Below are positions 1 to 5,175 of a stretch of DNA of 7,928 bases, in pieces. The DNA is taken from positions 1 through 7,928 of the forward strand of contig CAUHBX010000033.1 in assembly GCA_959604475.1 (NCBI GenBank), read 5' to 3'. Position numbers and translations under genes: made by a program. Position 1 is the stretch's first letter, and each line of letters starts with the position of its first letter. This DNA is from an uncultured Eubacteriales bacterium. GTDB lineage: Bacteria > Bacillota > Clostridia > Lachnospirales > Anaerotignaceae. The notes beneath the pieces were generated by a model. It was not told the DNA's origin, did no database searches, and was given only the letters and a program-made list of their open reading frames with translations.

Positions 1-854
1 GGTTCATTTAAATCCTCTTCAGCTGTCAGGCCGGCCAGCTTAGCATAGTCCTCGCTCATTTCTTCATCAACAGCCTCTACAAGGTCCTGTGAAGTGATAA
101 CTCCAAGCACCCTATTACCGTTGTCAAGAACAGGAATGGAGTCCTCGGAATAATCTTTAAGTTCTTCTATACATTCTTCTGTTTTTTCCTCAGCGTATAC
201 ATATGGATAAGATGTTGATACCAGTTCCTCAAGGTCCATATAATCTCTCGCTACAATTAAATCCTTTAAATCTACTGCTCCATAAAATGTATCGTCATTG
301 TTAACAACATATAGTGTCGATATATTGTCGTTTTCCGCCGCCTGGTCAATAAGCGATTTCATCGCCTGTCTTATAGTCGAGCCTCTGTATATGGAAACAA
401 AATTTGTAGTCATTCTGCTTCCGATTTCATCATCATCATATGAAAGGATAAGGTCTATATCCTGTCTCGCCTCAGCATCCATGAGCTTCCTGATTTCACC
501 GGATTTATCATCCTCCAGCTCATCGAGAATATCTACAGCGTCATCAGCGTCCATTGACTCAATTATGTCGGCCGCTTTTTCGGGGTCAAGCTCGTCTACG
601 TATTTTACCACGTCGTCTTCAAGATATGCGAATATCTCGGATACCTTTTCAACACCCAGTATTTTATATAGCCTTTTCCTTTCTTGGGGAGTCAGTTTTT
701 CGAGTACTGCAGCAATATCATTTTCATGATAGTTATCCAGTTCCTCTCTTATTACTGAATCCGGTCTTCTGCTCCTGATAATTGCTGCCAGTTCTTTTTC
801 ATAGTCAGGTCTTTCAGGAACATCCGGCATTATATTTCTTCTTTCTTCGTCCAT
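1..854 (-). CDS. mgtE: Magnesium transporter MgtE, N-terminal part (cut by window edge)
   Basis: This is the start of an MgtE-family Mg2+ channel/transporter of the cytoplasmic membrane; 284 codons plus two bases are visible. The translation begins MDEERRNIMPDVPERPDYEK. Residues ~25-135 form the acidic helical MgtE N domain (for example YVDELDPEKAADIIESMDAD). Residues ~138-260 are a tandem CBS pair (STLYVVNNDDTFYGAVDL, then SIPVLDNGNRVLGVITSQDL). The visible part ends in the connecting plug-helix region (EDYAKLAGLTAEEDLNE), so the five-helix membrane domain lies outside the window. In known MgtE proteins the N and CBS domains bind Mg2+ and close the pore when cytosolic Mg2+ is high; the many Asp/Glu residues fit that. 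An AGGAGG at 866-871 lies 11 nt before the ATG and 8 nt before an in-frame GTG at 855-857, so either could be the start. The long leader may carry regulation (see 890-1091). Confidence 0.93.
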   Translation of the reverse strand, partial: MDEERRNIMPDVPERPDYEKELAAIIRSRRPDSVIREELDNYHENDIAAVLEKLTPQERKRLYKILGVEKVSEIFAYLEDDVVKYVDELDPEKAADIIESMDADDAVDILDELEDDKSGEIRKLMDAEARQDIDLILSYDDDEIGSRMTTNFVSIYRGSTIRQAMKSLIDQAAENDNISTLYVVNNDDTFYGAVDLKDLIVARDYMDLEELVSTSYPYVYAEEKTEECIEELKDYSEDSIPVLDNGNRVLGVITSQDLVEAVDEEMSEDYAKLAGLTAEEDLNE

Positions 855-909
855 CACCTTTTACACCTCCTGTTTAGTTTCAGCTTTATTCATACCTGAA
901 AAAGGGCAT

Positions 910-941
910 AAAAAATCCACCGCTTATTATCCCCTAAGCAG
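910..941 (-). terminator. Terminator-like hairpin in the mgtE leader (candidate attenuator)
   Basis: Read on the minus strand, CTGCTTA (941-935) pairs with TAAGCGG (926-920) around an 8-nt loop: seven pairs including one G-U. After a 4-nt gap comes a run of six T (915-910). The stem is short, so it is weaker than a standard intrinsic terminator. It lies 55 nt upstream of the mgtE start and would act on mgtE transcription. A second small hairpin, GATAT-AAAA-ATATC (941-954), shares base 941 and so competes slightly with it. Confidence 0.35.
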
Positions 942-973
942 ATATAAAAATATCCGTTTTCATTGTAGGTTAA

Positions 974-1002
974 TTAAGTGATGGGCATAATTGTGTTATA
1001 AT
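974..1002 (+). promoter_or_regulatory. Extended -10 promoter for the 1203-3017 unit
   Basis: A perfect TATAAT (997-1002) is preceded by TG at 994-995, giving an extended -10 (TG-N-TATAAT). The -35 position, 17 nt upstream (TTAAGT, 974-979), is weak, as is normal for extended -10 promoters. Transcription would start near 1009, leaving a leader of about 195 nt before the GTG at 1203. The 977-1058 inverted repeat brackets the -10. Confidence 0.55.
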
Positions 1003-1058
1003 GAATAAGAACGTACGAAAAGCTGCCGCAGTCCATCATCTAAATCATGCCTATCACT
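977..1058. repeat. Long imperfect inverted repeat between mgtE and the 1203 gene
   Basis: Arms 977-992 (AGTGATGGGCATAATT) and 1043-1058 (AATCATGCCTATCACT) are complementary at 14 of 16 positions; one mismatch becomes a wobble pair on each strand when transcribed. The 50-nt loop holds the plus-strand extended -10 element. The repeat could be an operator, or a stem in the minus-strand mgtE leader. The octamer GGGCATAA of the left arm recurs at 904-911. Confidence 0.55.
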
Positions 1059-1091
1059 CTTACTTCGCCCGCAACTGCCACAGTTTTCCAT
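996..1091 (-). CDS. Possible 31-aa leader peptide upstream of mgtE
   Basis: A short frame beginning MENCGSCGRSKSDRHDLDDG and ending in TAA. It has a plausible ribosome binding site (AGGTGAG, 1098-1104) 6 nt before the ATG. It lies upstream of mgtE on the same strand, with its stop 141 nt before the mgtE start. A CxxC pair (Cys4, Cys7) and an acidic HDLDD stretch stand out; I recognise no family. Codons 12-17 form one arm of a long inverted repeat whose other arm begins just after the stop codon, an arrangement seen in attenuation leaders. Against it: a 31-codon open frame is common by chance, it overlaps the leader of the plus-strand transcription unit, and I found no convincing minus-strand promoter. 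It could be non-coding. Confidence 0.27.
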   Translation of the reverse strand: MENCGSCGRSKSDRHDLDDGLRQLFVRSYSL

Positions 1092-1202
1092 TACATTCTC
1101 ACCTCACAATTTTATTAATTGAAATACTCCATTAATGATTTTAACATCAATTCCGGTCGAAATCAAGATTTTTCGGATATAAAGGCTAAAGGACTGATAA
1201 AA

Positions 1203-2033
1203 GTGAAAAAAAGAACTAAATTAATTCTAATATTCTCTGTTATGCTGCTGTGTTCACCTCCAGCCGCTGTAGTACGTAGTATGGCCGTCATGTCGGTTTA
1301 CAGCAGCCTTCATAAAAAAGACTCTTTGCCTGCTAAGGAAGGTTTTGAGCTGAAAATTCCCGGCGGACTTACGACCCCCAAAAAAGACTGGTATCCATTC
1401 GTTATGACGTTCAATGACAACGCCGGTTTTCAAAGCTTTACAGGAAATGAGAATTTGGATTTGACTATAATGTATAACTTTCCTGCTTTCTCAGCTAAAA
1501 ACGGCTGCAGTCATCTATATGATGAAGGTTCCCCTTATCTTGGCAGTTTTTACGGCGCATACGCTGTTCAGGATAAAAGCGGCAGGCCATATGGATTTGA
1601 AAATGACGGAAGCATGGACCTATCCTCAGCTTCACAGGTTCCTGAATTTGATATGAAAAACCTTGTGCTTTTATCATTTGGACTTCCCTATAATGATATA
1701 GTGTTTGACTGGGATATGACTGATTACAGTCAAAACGTATATTACGCAGGATACGATAATTGGTCAAAGGTTGACGCTGAGCTTACGGTCAACAGCCCAT
1801 CTCATTCAAGCAATGGTTTTGTACAGCCATATCTTCAATATGGAGTTCCCAACTTTGATGTCAGCGAGGATTTCAGGCCAATTAAAATGTATGGCAGAGT
1901 TTACGCCCGATATTTCAAGGAATTTAACAGCAGTATATTCTTTTATATAATTGCTTCTAACCAGCAGGTGCTTGAGGACTGTGACCTGGATATTTTGTCT
2001 GCAAGTTCGATAAAAAATGTTAAAAACAGTTGA
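1203..2033 (+). CDS. Exported or membrane-anchored protein of unknown function
   Basis: I do not recognise this family. From the GTG at 1203 the product is 276 residues. The N terminus is a basic MKKRTK followed by a hydrophobic stretch to about residue 26 (LILIFSVMLLCS...AAVV), so it is probably a signal peptide or signal anchor; no lipobox is present because the residue before Cys is Leu. The rest is soluble, rich in aromatic residues, Asn, Asp and Ser (for example GSFYGAYAVQDKSGRPYGF), with only two further Cys, and suggests an extracytoplasmic beta-rich domain. The frame extends upstream to a TTG at 1119 with no ribosome binding site, whereas AAAGGA (1188-1193) lies 9 nt before the GTG, so I prefer the shorter form. 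The HPP-like membrane gene starts 51 nt downstream with no terminator between, so the two are probably co-transcribed and may work together at the membrane. Confidence 0.72.
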   Translation: MKKRTKLILIFSVMLLCSPPAAVVRSMAVMSVYSSLHKKDSLPAKEGFELKIPGGLTTPKKDWYPFVMTFNDNAGFQSFTGNENLDLTIMYNFPAFSAKNGCSHLYDEGSPYLGSFYGAYAVQDKSGRPYGFENDGSMDLSSASQVPEFDMKNLVLLSFGLPYNDIVFDWDMTDYSQNVYYAGYDNWSKVDAELTVNSPSHSSNGFVQPYLQYGVPNFDVSEDFRPIKMYGRVYARYFKEFNSSIFFYIIASNQQVLEDCDLDILSASSIKNVKNS

Positions 2034-2039
2034 ATTGTA

Positions 2040-2077
2040 TACCCCACAGTGTTAGACTTGTAGCTGTTATGGGGGTA
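2040..2077 (+). promoter_or_regulatory. Hairpin covering the ribosome binding site of the HPP-like gene
   Basis: TACCCC-ACAG (2040-2049) can pair with CTGT (2064-2067) and, after a 4-nt bulge, GGGGTA (2072-2077): ten pairs around a 14-nt loop. The right arm contains the GGGGGT ribosome binding site (2071-2076) of the gene at 2085, 8 nt before its ATG. Folding would hide the site; ribosomes finishing the upstream gene (stop at 2031-2033) could open it. Translational coupling is my inference. Confidence 0.4.
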
Positions 2078-2084
2078 ATTATAT

Positions 2085-3017
2085 ATGAAAAAAGAAAAAG
2101 TAATACGTTATGTAATGTCAGCTGCAATGGTATTTTTAATGTGCTTTGTATCTGAACTTATCGGAGACAAAGAGGTTATATTCCCTGAGATTGCCGCTCT
2201 TACTGTAGGGGCATGGCTGCTTCCAAAAAATCCATGGAAAACAACCAAGCTTAGAATGATTATATTAATGACGTTGTCTGCTGTTGCCGGCATTAGTATA
2301 GTGCGTTTTGTTCCTTTGGAAATGCCGTTTAAACTGATAATAGGGTTTATATTTACAGCTGTTTGTGTCTCGCTGTCAAAAACATCAATGACTCCGATAA
2401 TTTCTGCGTGTATCCTTCCTGTTATGATGAGCACTACGACTATAGTTTACCCGATTTCCGTATTTATAATGACGATTATAATTGCTCTCGGACAGGTATT
2501 TTTAGAAAAGCTTGGCTATAATGCTTCATCAACTGCAGAGTTTAATAAACAACTCAGCTCATTTGAGGTTTTTGAGCAGTGGACAAAAAGGCTTGTATTA
2601 TTTTCGGCTATGCTCATTTTACCGGTTATGACAGGTGAGTATTTATTTATGGCACCTCCGCTTATCGTTACATTTGTTGCTTTTACTGACTACAGCCGGC
2701 CTGCAAGAAAAAAACCGCTTCGTACCATAGTCATTACTGTATTTGCCGCGTTCATAGGCTCTTTTGGAAGAATACTCAGCGAATTTACACCTCTGCCTTT
2801 ATATGCATGCGCTTTGATAGCAATGCTTATGCTGTTTGCAGTATTTGAGGTATCAAAGGAATATTTCCCTCCATGCGGTGCCATTGCTTTACTTCCGTTA
2901 ATAATAGGCAGTGAAAAAATTTTTGTATACCCAATTGAAGTTTCAATCGGCTGCGTATTGTTTATAGGAATATCAACTTTATTTTACTGGCGTGAGGCTG
3001 AAATAGAACAGGCATAA
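2085..3017 (+). CDS. HPP-like multi-pass membrane protein with internal duplication
   Basis: A 310-residue integral membrane protein with about eight to ten hydrophobic segments and few charges. The second half (~190-297) matches the layout I know from the HPP family: an opening MAPPLIVTFVAF, then a charged loop with LRTI (212-215), a GSFGRIL helix, and FPPCGAIALLPLI (261-273) where HPP proteins carry HPPxGA. The first half (~33-135) repeats the pattern: FPEIAAL, LRMI (56-59), GISIVRF and TPIISACILPVM. The matching ends are IVYPISVFI (120-128) and FVYPIEVSI (280-288). So the gene appears to be two HPP-like units joined by a hydrophilic linker (~142-168). Some HPP proteins have been linked to nitrite transport; the substrate here is unknown. 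The start is supported by GGGGGT 8 nt upstream. It follows the exported-protein gene, probably in one operon, and ends at a strong terminator. Confidence 0.78.
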   Translation: MKKEKVIRYVMSAAMVFLMCFVSELIGDKEVIFPEIAALTVGAWLLPKNPWKTTKLRMIILMTLSAVAGISIVRFVPLEMPFKLIIGFIFTAVCVSLSKTSMTPIISACILPVMMSTTTIVYPISVFIMTIIIALGQVFLEKLGYNASSTAEFNKQLSSFEVFEQWTKRLVLFSAMLILPVMTGEYLFMAPPLIVTFVAFTDYSRPARKKPLRTIVITVFAAFIGSFGRILSEFTPLPLYACALIAMLMLFAVFEVSKEYFPPCGAIALLPLIIGSEKIFVYPIEVSIGCVLFIGISTLFYWREAEIEQA

Positions 3018-3048
3018 AAAAGAGACTGTTAAAACAGTCTCTTTTTTT
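3016..3048. terminator. Bidirectional intrinsic terminator
   Basis: AGAGACTGTT (3021-3030) and AACAGTCTCT (3033-3042) form a perfect 10-bp stem with a 2-nt gap (in practice a 4-6 nt loop). It is flanked by A-run 3016-3021 and T-run 3042-3048, so it works on both strands. It serves the HPP-like gene on the plus strand and the chr pair on the minus strand; it overlaps the stop codons of both. Confidence 0.92.
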
Positions 3049-3601
3049 ACAATGCAGTCACAAGATAATATCCTATTTCTGCTGCACCGCACAAAACCAT
3101 TACGGCTATAGGGTTACTTTTCTTCACTCTTAATAGTATAATTGCTAATATAAATATTGCTATTATATCAATTCTGGCGCTTCCAAAACCGGCCGGCCAG
3201 AAAGCAGAGACTATAATTGAGAGTCCGGCTGACGCAATCATTGCAACAACAGCGGGCCTAAGTGAGTTAAGTATTCCCTGTATCATAGCCATTTTTCTGT
3301 AGCGCATATAAACCCACGCCAATAGAGAAACGATAATACATGACGGTAATATGCAGCCAAACGTAGCAGCAAGAGCGCCTCCGATTCCCGCTATCTTAAT
3401 GCCTACAAAGGTAGCTGAATTAATAGCTATTGGACCTGGAGTCATTTGGGATATTGTTATAAGGTCAGTAAATTCCCTTAGAGAAAGCCAGTTATTTAAT
3501 GTTACAACCTGCTCCTGTATCAAAGGAAGCGCGGCATAGCCTCCTCCAAAGCTGAAGGCACCAATCTGTAAGAAGCTTAAAAATAATTTAAGATAAATCA
3601 T
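3047..3601 (-). CDS. CHR-family (ChrA-type) transporter, half-size, second of pair
   Basis: A 184-residue single-domain CHR-family transporter (PF02417). The family signatures are clear: the first helix with FGGGYAALPLIQ (18-29), then the conserved SQMTPGPIAINSATFVG (51-67), followed by four or five more hydrophobic segments. Full-length ChrA proteins of about 400 residues hold two such domains; half-size members occur as adjacent pairs thought to act as heterodimers, as in Bacillus subtilis ywrA/ywrB. The known role is chromate efflux, chromate being a sulfate-like oxyanion; the natural substrate in an anaerobe may differ. Its ATG overlaps the stop of the upstream partner (ATGA, 3598-3601), and GGAGG (3607-3611) sits 5 nt before it. 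The stop codon lies in the tail of the bidirectional terminator, so the pair ends here. Confidence 0.92.
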   Translation of the reverse strand: MIYLKLFLSFLQIGAFSFGGGYAALPLIQEQVVTLNNWLSLREFTDLITISQMTPGPIAINSATFVGIKIAGIGGALAATFGCILPSCIIVSLLAWVYMRYRKMAMIQGILNSLRPAVVAMIASAGLSIIVSAFWPAGFGSARIDIIAIFILAIILLRVKKSNPIAVMVLCGAAEIGYYLVTAL

Positions 3602-4170
3602 GGCTGCCTCCTTGTCTCATATACAGTACGGACTGCTCCTATTGCTCCGCAGATAAGAATAACATAAATGACATTTACTTTAATAAAATACGCCGCAATA
3701 AAAGCAGCAATCATTATTAGTACAGACAGTATGCTTTTAGACTTTACCAATCCTGAAGCCATATCATACACAACAGAGGCTATAACCGCGCCGACACCCG
3801 CCTGCATGCCGTCCATCATTACTTTAACATACTGGTTGGTTTTAAAAGCTTCGTAAAATACTGACACCACTGAAATAATAACAAACGGCGGTATTATAGT
3901 ACCTATAATCGCGGTCAGCAATCCAGCCAGTCCTGCAAGCTTATATCCTACAACTATTGCTCCGTTTACAGCTATAGGCCCCGGCGCTGACTGTGCAATC
4001 GCTACTAAATCCAGCATTTCCTGCTCGTCTATCCAATGATATTGGTCAACAAATTTGTCTTTCATCAGTGTTATAATGACATATCCGCCCCCAAAAGTAA
4101 ATGCGCTTAAATACAAGGTAGATATGAATAATTTTATCAGCAGCTGCTTCTTAGTTAAGTCAGTCTCCAT
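3598..4170 (-). CDS. CHR-family (ChrA-type) transporter, half-size, first of pair
   Basis: A 190-residue partner of the gene at 3047, also a single CHR domain. It shows FTFGGGYVIITLMKDKFV (24-41) and AQSAPGPIAVNGAIVVG (59-75), with GTIIPPFVIISVV in the next helix and the family's usual six or so membrane segments. It resembles its partner only in these motifs, as expected for the distinct N- and C-type halves of split CHR systems, which are believed to insert in opposite orientations. GGGGGAG (4176-4182) lies 5 nt before the ATG. It is transcribed away from the LysR gene and shares a 111-bp control region with it, so the LysR protein is the natural candidate regulator. Chromate export is the family's known activity; sulfate, molybdate or another oxyanion cannot be excluded. 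Confidence 0.92.
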   Translation of the reverse strand: METDLTKKQLLIKLFISTLYLSAFTFGGGYVIITLMKDKFVDQYHWIDEQEMLDLVAIAQSAPGPIAVNGAIVVGYKLAGLAGLLTAIIGTIIPPFVIISVVSVFYEAFKTNQYVKVMMDGMQAGVGAVIASVVYDMASGLVKSKSILSVLIMIAAFIAAYFIKVNVIYVILICGAIGAVRTVYETRRQP

Positions 4171-4193
4171 TTTAACTCCCCCTTCTTTACTAC

Positions 4194-4222
4194 ATTATAT
4201 ATTCATTTGATTTATATATAAA
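4194..4222 (-). promoter_or_regulatory. Promoter of the chr transporter pair
   Basis: On the minus strand a perfect TATAAT (4199-4194) is preceded, with a 17-nt spacer, by TTTATA (4222-4217; four of six match TTGACA). Transcription would begin near 4187, just before the GGGGGAG ribosome binding site. The -35 lies within the palindrome TTTATATATAAA (4211-4222), and the element overlaps the -35 of lysR on the other strand, so the two promoters may exclude each other. Confidence 0.6.
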
Positions 4223-4235
4223 ATAGTATTATTAT
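4207..4235 (+). promoter_or_regulatory. Promoter of the lysR gene
   Basis: TTGATT (4207-4212), a 17-nt spacer, and TATTAT (4230-4235) make a good sigma-A-type promoter, with a start near 4242. It is interleaved with the opposing chr promoter. The region is very AT-rich, so chance matches are more likely than usual. Confidence 0.55.
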
Positions 4236-4242
4236 ATATAAA

Positions 4243-4262
4243 ACATAATCTTTTCATTATGT
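4243..4262. promoter_or_regulatory. Inverted repeat at the lysR transcription start (candidate operator)
   Basis: ACATAAT (4243-4249) and ATTATGT (4256-4262) form a 7-bp inverted repeat with a 6-nt spacer, covering the first ~20 transcribed bases of lysR and ending 5 nt before its GAGGAGG ribosome binding site. LysR proteins bind interrupted dyads and usually repress their own gene, so this position suits autorepression. The dyad TTTATATATAAA (4211-4222) may be a second site. Assigning either as the binding site is inference. Confidence 0.4.
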
Positions 4263-4281
4263 ATACTGAGGAGGCAATAAA

Positions 4282-5163
4282 ATGACATTACGGCATTTAA
4301 AAATTTTTGTATCAGTATATCAAAATATGAGCATAACAAGAGCTTCTGAGGAGCTTCATTTGGTTCAGCCATCAGTAAGCCTTGCCATAAAGGAGTTAGA
4401 AAACTACTATGGCATAAAACTTTTTGACAGACTCTCCAGACGGATTTATCCTACAGATACTGGAACAAGGTTTTACGACTATGCCCTTCATATCATTTCA
4501 ATGTTTGATGAAATGGAAAGGGAAATAAAAAATTGGGACACAATCGGTTCATTAAGAATCGGCAGCAATATAACAGCCGGAACATTTCTTCTTCCTCCTA
4601 TTATAAAGGAATTCAACACTGTCTGCCCGGATATTAAAACAACTGTGGCAATTGAGAATAACGAAGAAATCCAGCATCAGCTAATTGATAATAAAGTAGA
4701 TATAGCTATGATAGAGGGTAATGTTTTATATCCTCAGATAATAAGTGAACCGCTTATGGACAGCCGTATTTGTTTTGTAGCGGTTCCGACTAACCCTTTA
4801 GTAACCAAAAAGAATGTGTCGCTTAAGGAAATAGCCTCATGCGGCCTGCTTATGCGTGAGTCAGGCAGTGCCGGACGTGAAAAGGCAGAAAGCATTTTTC
4901 TGTCAAACAATATCGCTATAAAGCCTATATGGGAAAGCGCAAGTTCTGAAGCTCTTCTTCGCGCTGCATTCAATAATATTGGAATTGCTGTGCTTCCATA
5001 TATAATGGCAAAGGAAGAAATACTATCAGGACGCCTTTCAGAAATAACTGTAGACAGCATGAATCTTTCAGGCAGTTTTTCAATTGTCTTCTGCAGAAAT
5101 AAGTATTTGTCAAAATCAGCTAAAACTTTCATTGAATTATGTAAAAAGCACTGTGGCCTATAG
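4282..5163 (+). CDS. LysR-family transcriptional regulator
   Basis: A 293-residue LysR-type regulator, normal length for the family. Residues 1-60 are the winged helix-turn-helix: MTLRHLKIFVSVYQNMSITR, then the recognition helix VQPSVSLAIKELENYYG (28-44), then LFDRLSRRIYPTDTG (47-61). A linker helix follows to about 85. Residues ~88-290 form the two-lobed ligand-binding domain, opening GSLRIGSNITAGTFLLPPII, with GSAGREKAE and NNIGIAVLPYIMA in later lobes. Similarity to CysL/CysB-like members that sense small anions or sulfur metabolites is only my impression. GAGGAGG (4268-4274) lies 7 nt before the ATG. It is divergent from the chr pair and probably controls it and itself. Its last codons form one half of a 30-bp palindrome, leaving its stop only 10 nt from the stop of the convergent molybdoenzyme gene. 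Confidence 0.95.
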   Translation: MTLRHLKIFVSVYQNMSITRASEELHLVQPSVSLAIKELENYYGIKLFDRLSRRIYPTDTGTRFYDYALHIISMFDEMEREIKNWDTIGSLRIGSNITAGTFLLPPIIKEFNTVCPDIKTTVAIENNEEIQHQLIDNKVDIAMIEGNVLYPQIISEPLMDSRICFVAVPTNPLVTKKNVSLKEIASCGLLMRESGSAGREKAESIFLSNNIAIKPIWESASSEALLRAAFNNIGIAVLPYIMAKEEILSGRLSEITVDSMNLSGSFSIVFCRNKYLSKSAKTFIELCKKHCGL

Positions 5164-5175
5164 GCCACAGTGCTT
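5143..5175 (-). terminator. 30-bp perfect palindrome: terminator of the Mo operon, inside the end of lysR
   Basis: AAGCACTGTGGCCTA (5146-5160) is followed directly by its exact reverse complement (5161-5175). On the minus strand the hairpin runs into five T (5147-5143), so it is an intrinsic terminator for the molybdoenzyme operon. On the plus strand no T-run follows (ATGCAAGCC), so for lysR it would be at best an RNA 3'-end stabiliser. Both stop codons lie in it: TAG of lysR at 5161-5163, and two bases of the TAA of the opposite gene at 5174-5176. Confidence 0.85.

Larger units (their letters stand above)
855..1202. other. 348-bp gene-poor spacer between divergent mgtE and the 1203 gene
   Basis: No long gene fits here. 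The spacer holds the mgtE ribosome binding site, the terminator-like hairpin, the long inverted repeat, the possible leader peptide and the plus-strand extended -10 promoter described separately. It also has two near-identical 12-mers, AGCTGCCGCAGT (1021-1032) and AACTGCCACAGT (1073-1084), 10 of 12 bases alike. I looked for the M-box Mg2+ riboswitch that often precedes mgtE and did not find its conserved blocks. Confidence 0.6.

Noticed and set aside
298..778. Plus-strand open frames opposite mgtE
   Set aside because: They lie antisense to a well-supported MgtE reading frame, are Ser/low-complexity rich, and have no ribosome binding sites; shadows of the real gene.
1021..1084. Two near-identical 12-mers as a tandem operator
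   Set aside because: Only two copies, 52 nt apart with 10/12 identity; each is a short imperfect CTGC/GCAG dyad that can arise by chance, so I record it only as part of the spacer.
855..1110. M-box (ykoK-type) Mg2+ riboswitch upstream of mgtE
   Set aside because: A fragment AGGTGAG on the minus strand recalls the 5' block, but the remaining conserved blocks and the multi-helix layout cannot be found.
1119..1202. N-terminal extension of the 1203 gene from a TTG start
   Set aside because: No ribosome binding site precedes the TTG, the extension is unlike a secreted protein's start, and the GTG at 1203 has AAAGGA at good spacing followed directly by a signal-like segment.
1203..1290. Lipoprotein signal in the 1203 product
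   Set aside because: The Cys in VMLLCS follows Leu-Leu rather than the small residues of a lipobox.
4734..5168. Minus-strand frame opposite lysR
   Set aside because: It is antisense to a clear LysR ligand-binding domain and has no recognisable protein features.
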